A stretch of 64,000 nt of DNA from Streptomyces sp. QL37. GTDB lineage: Bacteria; Actinomycetota; Actinomycetes; Streptomycetales; Streptomycetaceae. The translations under genes and the position numbers were made by a program. Below the pieces are notes generated by a model that saw only the letters and a program-made list of their open reading frames with translations, searched no databases and had not been told where the DNA came from. Below are positions 59,185 through 64,000 of this stretch, in pieces (within the stretch, counting starts at the first letter, position 1; each line of letters begins with the position of its first letter). The stretch covers positions 6,365,766 through 6,429,765 of the forward strand of contig NZ_PTJS01000001.1 in assembly GCF_002941025.1 (NCBI RefSeq), read 5' to 3'.

Positions 59185-59230
59185 ATCCAAACGAAAGACC
59201 CCAGTCGCCCTTGGAGCGTATCGTTTGAGT
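59185..59230. promoter_or_regulatory. inverted repeat in the ligase/dehydrogenase divergent promoter, candidate PaaX site
   Basis: CAAACGA (59188-59194) and TCGTTTG (59221-59227) are exact complements, and the arms extend to 10 bases with 8 matching (59185-59194 and 59221-59230). They are separated by 26 bases. The site lies in the only divergent gap of the locus. Confidence 0.55.
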
Positions 59231-59278
59231 GACGGTAGTCAACGGTCCGCGATAAGTCGTGACAAGAGAGGCGCCGGT

Positions 59279-60412
59279 ATGACGGCATTCTCCCTCGATC
59301 CCGGTCAAACCGCCTGGTGCGACGAGCTGTACACCCTCGCCCGCGACGAGCTGCGCCCCCTCGCGGAGAAGGGCGAGCCCGGCCATGTCAACCGACCGCT
59401 CGTCGCCGCGCTCGGCGGACTGGGGCTCCTGGACCGGCTCCTCGGCTCGGGGGCGCTCGATCTCTGCCTGATGCGCGAATCACTGGCCCGGGGCTGCACC
59501 GAGGCGGAGACCGCGCTCGCGCTCCAGGGGCTGGGAGCCGGTCCCGTCCGCCTGGCGGGGACCGAGGCCCAGCGCGCACGGTGGCTCCCCGGAGTGCGGG
59601 CGGGAAGCGTCGTCGCCGCCTTCGCGCTCAGCGAGCCGGGCGCCGGATCCGACGCTGCCGCGCTCGCCCTCGCCGCACAGCCGGAGCCCGGCGGGGGCGG
59701 CTGGAGGCTCACCGGAGAGAAGTGCTGGATCTCCAACGCCCCCGAGGCCGACTTCTACACCGTCTTCGCCCGGACGGGGGAGGGCGCCGGAGCGCGTGGC
59801 GTCACCGCGTTCCTCGTCCCCGCCGACCGGACCGGGCTCACCGGGACGCCCCTGGAGATGCTCTCGCCGCACCCGATCGGAGCGCTGGACTTCGACGGCG
59901 TGCGGGTGACCGCCGACGACGTGCTCGGCGAGCCGGGCCGGGGGTTCCGGGTCGCCATGGACACCCTGAACCTCTTCCGGCCCAGCGTCGGCGCGTTCGC
60001 CGTCGGCATGGCACGCGCCGCGCTCGACGCCACCCTGGAACACACGGCGCGGCGCAGCGCCTTCGGGGCGCCGCTCAAGGAACTCCAGGCGGTCTCGCAC
60101 CAGGTCGCCGAGATGGCCACCCGCACCGAGGCCGCCCGACTCCTGGTGTACGCGGCAGCGGCCGCACACGACGCGGGCGAGCCCGGTGTGCCCCGGCGCG
60201 CCGCCATGGCCAAGCTGTACGCCACCGAGACCGCGCAGTACGTCGTCGACGCCGCCGTCCAGCTGCACGGCGCCCGCGCCCTGCGCCGGGGCCATCTGCT
60301 CGAACACCTCTACCGGGAGGTCCGCGCGCCCCGGATCTACGAGGGAGCCACCGAGGTGCAGCGCACCATCATCGCCAAGGAGCTGTACGCGACCCAGGAG
60401 ACGTCCGCATGA
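59279..60412 (+). CDS. acyl-CoA dehydrogenase of the aromatic-CoA locus
   Basis: 377 aa from ATG 59279, with AGAGAGG upstream. It shows AFALSEPGAGSDAAALALAA, GEKCWISNAPEADFYTVFAR, RRSAFGAPLKELQAVSHQVA, LHGARALRRGHLLEHLYREV and IYEGATEVQRTII. Glu in YEGATEVQ is at the position of the catalytic base, though a usual Thr is Ala here. It is divergent from the ligase and overlaps ridA by ATGA. It probably oxidises an alicyclic acyl-CoA after ring reduction. Confidence 0.85.
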   Translation: MTAFSLDPGQTAWCDELYTLARDELRPLAEKGEPGHVNRPLVAALGGLGLLDRLLGSGALDLCLMRESLARGCTEAETALALQGLGAGPVRLAGTEAQRARWLPGVRAGSVVAAFALSEPGAGSDAAALALAAQPEPGGGGWRLTGEKCWISNAPEADFYTVFARTGEGAGARGVTAFLVPADRTGLTGTPLEMLSPHPIGALDFDGVRVTADDVLGEPGRGFRVAMDTLNLFRPSVGAFAVGMARAALDATLEHTARRSAFGAPLKELQAVSHQVAEMATRTEAARLLVYAAAAAHDAGEPGVPRRAAMAKLYATETAQYVVDAAVQLHGARALRRGHLLEHLYREVRAPRIYEGATEVQRTIIAKELYATQETSA

Positions 60413-60810
60413 ATCCGATCACCCGGATCAACCCCGCCGAACTGGCCCCGCCCACCGGCTTCTCGCACGCCGTCACGGCCACCGGCGGCCGGCTCGTCTT
60501 CCTGGCGGGCCAGACCGCGCTGGACGGCGACGGAAAGATCGTCGGCGCCACCCTGCCCGAGCAGTTCGAGACGGCCCTGGGCAATCTGCTCACCGCGCTG
60601 CGTGCGGCGGGCGGTGCCCCGACCGCCCTGGCGAGGGTCACCGTCTACGCCACCGATGTGGCCGGCTACCGCGACCACGCCCCGGAACTGGGCGAGATCT
60701 GGCGGAGACTGGCGGGGCGTGAGTACCCGGCCATGGCCGTCATCGGGACGGCCCGGCTCTGGGACGAGCAGGCCATGGTCGAGCTCGACGGCATCGCGGT
60801 GCTGGACTGA
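60409..60810 (+). CDS. RidA-family (YjgF/YER057c/UK114) protein
   Basis: A 133-aa RidA-fold protein with MNPITRINPAELAPPTGFSH, LVFLAGQTALDGDGKIVGAT, and VTVYATDVAGYRDHAPELGE. The trimeric fold hydrolyses enamines and imines to ketones when an Arg is present late in the chain. Here the matching segment reads VIGTARLWDEQAMVELDGIA, with Arg followed by Leu-Trp, a variant of the canonical VEV-type end. Next to a 2-aminobenzoyl-CoA-type reductase it could remove the ring amino group as ammonia from an enamine intermediate. That is inference from context. Confidence 0.83.
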   Translation: MNPITRINPAELAPPTGFSHAVTATGGRLVFLAGQTALDGDGKIVGATLPEQFETALGNLLTALRAAGGAPTALARVTVYATDVAGYRDHAPELGEIWRRLAGREYPAMAVIGTARLWDEQAMVELDGIAVLD

Positions 60811-61440
60811 GGCAGCACGTGCGCGGGGGATGCCCGCCGGGGACTGGTCAAAGGGGTTGAGGACCTGGGGCGCACGGACCCCGGCCACGGCGCAGGAGGG
60901 AAGGAAGTGGCCGGACACGTGCGACACGGCGCTCGCCCGCCGAAGCGTCGGGAATGCCGGTCGCGCCCCGGTAGCCGCACGCACGCTCCGGAGCGAGGCT
61001 GAAGGTGCACGCATACGTTCGCGGCACACGAGGAGGCGACGGCGATGACCGGCGGACCGTCCCCGTGCACCGTGAACAGGTCCCCCGACGGCGAAGGCCT
61101 CACGGTCCGCGACGACCCGCCCCGCATCCGGCGCGTCACCGGAGGCGTCCGCGGCATGCCCGGCGAAGTGCCCGACGAACCGCGTCATCTGTCCCTGAGC
61201 GCGGACCGGGTGCTCCCCGACGGGAGGGGCGACGGGGCGACCGTGCCGGAAAGGTCCCACGTCATACCGTGTGACCGCGGGCGAACAGGGCAGACGCCGT
61301 CCTGTGACCACAGCGGGACGAGCACCGACCCCATCCGCCGACCGTGACCAGCGGGCCGACCGCCGCGCGGCGCGCCGGACGGGTGAACCGGGTCGGGGGA
61401 TATATCTGTATTCGGTGCCCTTTGTTCCGGACCGCCTGTC
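60811..61440. other. 630-bp intergenic region, no supported gene
   Basis: One open frame (61045-61347, ATG with GAGGAGGCGAC upstream) would encode 100 Arg/Asp/Pro-rich residues with no recognisable fold and is probably chance or a decayed gene. AT-rich TATATCTGTATT near 61400-61411 may belong to the promoter of the antiporter gene. Confidence 0.5.
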
Positions 61441-64000
61441 GTGATCGCACTCATCCTCTGCCATTTCGCACTGGCGGCGTGCTCCGCGCCGCTCGTGCGG
61501 CGGCTCGGCAGATACGCCTTCGTCGTGCTCGCGCTGCCCCCTGCGGCAACCACGGTGTGGGCGGCCACCGAGTGGGGCGGCGCGGAAGCGGGCCGGGCGG
61601 TCACCTGGTCATGGGAGTGGATCGGCACCTACGACGTGTCCATCGCCCTGCGCCTGGACGCGCTCGCCGAACTGATGGTGCTGCTCGCGGCCGGGGTGGG
61701 CACGCTCGTCCTGCTGTACTGCGCGTACTACTTCACCGACGACTCACCCCAACTGGCCCCCTTCGCCGGGAACCTGCTGGCCTTCGCCGGGGCCATGCTC
61801 GCCCTCGTCCTCGCGGACGACCTGATCTCGCTCTACGTGTTCTGGGAACTGACCACGGTCTTCTCATATCTGCTGATCGGTCACACCAGCCAACGCAAAC
61901 AGAACCGCCGCTCCGCCCTCCAGGCACTCACGGTCACCACACTCGGCGGCCTGGCCATGCTGGTCGGCTTCCTGATCCTCGGTGAGGCCGCGGGTACCTA
62001 CCGGATCTCCGCGATCGTCGCCGAACCGCCGGAGCCGACCCTCGCCGTGTCCGTGGCCGTCGTCCTCGTGCTGTGCGGGGCCCTCTCCAAGTCGGCGATC
62101 TGGCCGTTCAGCCTCTGGCTGCCGAACGCCATGGCCGCGCCCACCCCCGTCAGCGCCTATCTGCACGCCGCGGCCATGGTCAAGGCCGGCGTCTACCTGG
62201 TGGCACGGCTCGCCCCCGCCCTCGCCGACGTACCCGTCTGGCGGCCGATCGTGCTGGTGCTGGGGGGAGCGACGATGCTCCTCGGAGGCTGGCGCGCCCT
62301 GCGCCTGAACGACCTGAAGCTCGTCCTGGCCTACGGCACCGTCAGCCAGCTCGGCTTCCTCACGGTGCTCGCCGGGGCGGGGAACCGGAACGCCGCGCTC
62401 GCCGCCGTCGCGATGATCCTGGCGCATGCCCTGTTCAAGGCCGCGCTGTTCCTCGTCACCGGCATCGTGGACCACGCGGCCGGCACCCGTGACCTGCGCA
62501 GGCTCTCCGGCCTCGCCCGCACCATGCCGTACGTCTGCGCTGTCGCGGTCCTCGCCGCCGCCTCCATGGCGGCCGTACCGCCCCTCCTCGGATTCGCCGC
62601 CAAGGAGGCCGCCTTCGACGCGCTGCTGCACGGTGACACCGCCGACCGCTGGGTGCTGGCCGCCACCGTCGTCGGCTCGGTGCTGACCGTCGCGTACACC
62701 CTGCGCTTCGTCTGGGGAGCGTTCGCCCGTAAGCCGGGTGTCCCCGACACCCCCGCCCATCGCGTCGGCGCCGGACTCCTGGCTCCGACCGCCGTGCTGG
62801 CCGTCGCCGGGCTGGTGCTCGGCCCCGGCGTCGGATGGACGGACCGCCTGTTCGCCGCGTACGCCGACGTCTTCCCCGCTCCCGCGCACCCCTACCACCT
62901 CGCGCTCTGGCACGGCTTCGGGACGGTCCTGATGCTGTCCGCCCTGACCTGGGCCGGCGGAGCCGTGCTCTTCGCGCGGCGCGTGGCGGTCACCCGGGTC
63001 TCGCGGCGCGTCGCCTGGCCGACCGCGGACAGCGTCTTCGGGCACCTCCTGCTGGGCCTGGAACGCGTCGCCCTCCAGGTCACCGGCTTCGTCCAGCGAG
63101 GCTCGCTCTCCGGCTACCTGGCCATCACGCTGATGGTGATGCTCCTCGGCCAGCTGGCGGTCCTGGTCACGGACCGCCCCTGGGAAGGAGCGGTCGCCCC
63201 CCGGCTGTGGGACGCCCCGCTCCAGGGCGCGGTGGCCGTGCTCACCTGCGCGGCGGCCCTCTCCTGTCTGACCGTCAGCCGCCGGATGAAGGCCGTCGTC
63301 CTGGCCGGGCTGACCGGGTACGGCGCGGCGCTGCTCTTCGTCGTGCAGGGCGCGCCCGACCTGGCACTCACCCAGTTCTGCGTCGAGACCGTGTCGATGA
63401 TCGTGTTCGTGCTGGTGCTGCGCCGGATGCCGGTGCGCTTCGAGGAGTCGATCGGCACATGGCGGCGGGCGGTACGGATCCCCGTGGCGCTGGCCGCGGC
63501 GGCGACGGTCGGCGTGGCCGTCTGGGTGGCGGGAGCCGCCCGGGTCGCCGAGCCGGCGGGCGCGGCGATGGTCGAGGAGGTCGCCCATCACGGACTCAAG
63601 GACGTGGTGGCCACCATCCTGGTCGACCTGAGGGCCTGGGACACGATGGGGGAGTCCGCCGTCCTCGCTGCGGCGGCGATCGGGGTGACCAGCCTCATCT
63701 ATCTGCACCGCCGCGGCGAAGCCCCGATGCAGAGGGAGGAGCTGCGGGGGGAGACCGCCTGGTCCCTGTCGGGCCGACGGCTGACCGGACTGCCCCAGGG
63801 CGACGACACGGCGCCCGAACGCAGCTGGCTGGCAGCCGGTTCGACCCTCGCGCCCGAGCACCGATCCGTCGTCTTCGAGGTGGTGGCCCGGCTGCTCTTC
63901 CATCCCATTCTGGTGCTCTCCCTCTATCTGCTGTTCTGCGCGGAGAACATGCCGGGCGGCGGCTTCGTCGCCGGGCTCGTGGCGGGCCTCGCCCTCATCA
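61441..64000 (+). CDS. mrpA: Mrp-type Na+/H+ antiporter subunit A (with MrpB-like C-terminus), cut by window edge
   Basis: 853 residues are visible from GTG 61441. The first ~500 form a NuoL/MrpA proton-pumping core: LADDLISLYVFWELTTVFSY, CGALSKSAIWPFSLWLPNAM, APTPVSAYLHAAAMVKAGVY and KLVLAYGTVSQLGFLTVLAG. The key Glu lies in FWELTT and the Lys in ALSKSA. Later come MrpA C-terminal helices (QGAPDLALTQFCVETVSMIV). From about residue 800, VVFEVVARLLFHPILVLSLY and MPGGGFVAGLVAG match the start of an MnhB-like domain. The remaining mrp genes should lie just right of the window. It serves Na+/alkali tolerance. Confidence 0.9.
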   Translation, partial: MIALILCHFALAACSAPLVRRLGRYAFVVLALPPAATTVWAATEWGGAEAGRAVTWSWEWIGTYDVSIALRLDALAELMVLLAAGVGTLVLLYCAYYFTDDSPQLAPFAGNLLAFAGAMLALVLADDLISLYVFWELTTVFSYLLIGHTSQRKQNRRSALQALTVTTLGGLAMLVGFLILGEAAGTYRISAIVAEPPEPTLAVSVAVVLVLCGALSKSAIWPFSLWLPNAMAAPTPVSAYLHAAAMVKAGVYLVARLAPALADVPVWRPIVLVLGGATMLLGGWRALRLNDLKLVLAYGTVSQLGFLTVLAGAGNRNAALAAVAMILAHALFKAALFLVTGIVDHAAGTRDLRRLSGLARTMPYVCAVAVLAAASMAAVPPLLGFAAKEAAFDALLHGDTADRWVLAATVVGSVLTVAYTLRFVWGAFARKPGVPDTPAHRVGAGLLAPTAVLAVAGLVLGPGVGWTDRLFAAYADVFPAPAHPYHLALWHGFGTVLMLSALTWAGGAVLFARRVAVTRVSRRVAWPTADSVFGHLLLGLERVALQVTGFVQRGSLSGYLAITLMVMLLGQLAVLVTDRPWEGAVAPRLWDAPLQGAVAVLTCAAALSCLTVSRRMKAVVLAGLTGYGAALLFVVQGAPDLALTQFCVETVSMIVFVLVLRRMPVRFEESIGTWRRAVRIPVALAAAATVGVAVWVAGAARVAEPAGAAMVEEVAHHGLKDVVATILVDLRAWDTMGESAVLAAAAIGVTSLIYLHRRGEAPMQREELRGETAWSLSGRRLTGLPQGDDTAPERSWLAAGSTLAPEHRSVVFEVVARLLFHPILVLSLYLLFCAENMPGGGFVAGLVAGLALI

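Noticed and set aside
61045..61347. 100-codon open frame before the antiporter gene
   Set aside because: It has a fair ribosome site but an Arg/Asp/Pro-rich composition with no recognisable fold, so I treat the region as intergenic.

Overview
The window comes from a Streptomyces-type actinomycete chromosome. GC content is very high with strong third-position GC bias. GTG and TTG starts and ATGA/GTGA overlaps are common. It carries a conservon, a SepF-like paralogue, F420-type LLM enzymes, and a leucine-rich leader with a near-leaderless promoter before leuA. No rRNA, tRNA, CRISPR array, insertion sequence or prophage was seen.

Layout. 1-2.1 kb: end of an unrecognised gene and a secreted GH43 arabinanase. 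2.2-10.0 kb: a CoA-dependent acid catabolic locus (CitE-type lyase, FAS1/MaoC-type hydratase, MHS symporter, alpha/beta hydrolase and LysR regulator on minus; class III CoA-transferase and acyl-CoA dehydrogenase on plus). Its best match is the itaconate/citramalyl-CoA pathway, and an 18-bp motif recurs upstream of both operons. 10.4-12.6 kb: secreted pectate lyase with a clear promoter/operator, two terminators and a drug-efflux relic. 12.8-19.5 kb: aldehyde dehydrogenase, class V aminotransferase, and IclR/GntP/glucarate dehydratase for aldarate use. 19.7-23.7 kb: leuA with an attenuation leader, a coupled ABC ATPase, a divergent GntR regulator and a Nudix hydrolase. 23.7-28.5 kb: copper efflux (CopA and a secreted partner) under CsoR-type boxes, a flavodoxin-like protein, a TOBE regulator and a small protein. 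28.9-33.2 kb: c-di-AMP riboswitch driving a LysM/lytic transglycosylase, then SIS and metallo-beta-lactamase-fold proteins.

33.2-37.4 kb is a conservon (cvnA-E) whose cvnB/cvnC part is scrambled by inverted copies of neighbouring sequence. 37.5-42.4 kb holds a SepF-like protein, an ATPase, a MazG-like protein, a TTA-containing gene, an LLM oxidoreductase and homocysteine methyltransferase. 42.4-46.4 kb is the Hen1-Pnkp RNA repair pair. 46.5-51.5 kb has a kinase-fold pseudogene, arginine deiminase, ornithine carbamoyltransferase and an amino-acid permease. The join between the last two is a second patchwork of inverted and direct copies, with 11-bp microhomology at its junctions. 52.2-60.8 kb is an aromatic-CoA locus (ligase, fused monooxygenase/reductase, enoyl-CoA hydratase, acyl-CoA dehydrogenase, RidA, PaaX) that best fits 2-aminobenzoate degradation through its CoA ester. 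The window ends inside an MrpA-type antiporter subunit.

The most unusual observations are the two scrambled loci (biological rearrangement or assembly artefact), the shared motif of the CoA locus, a conservon P450 lacking the ExxR motif, the 2-aminobenzoyl-CoA-type cluster with RidA, and leuA control by a near-leaderless leader peptide with a GntR-type palindrome over its -35 region.
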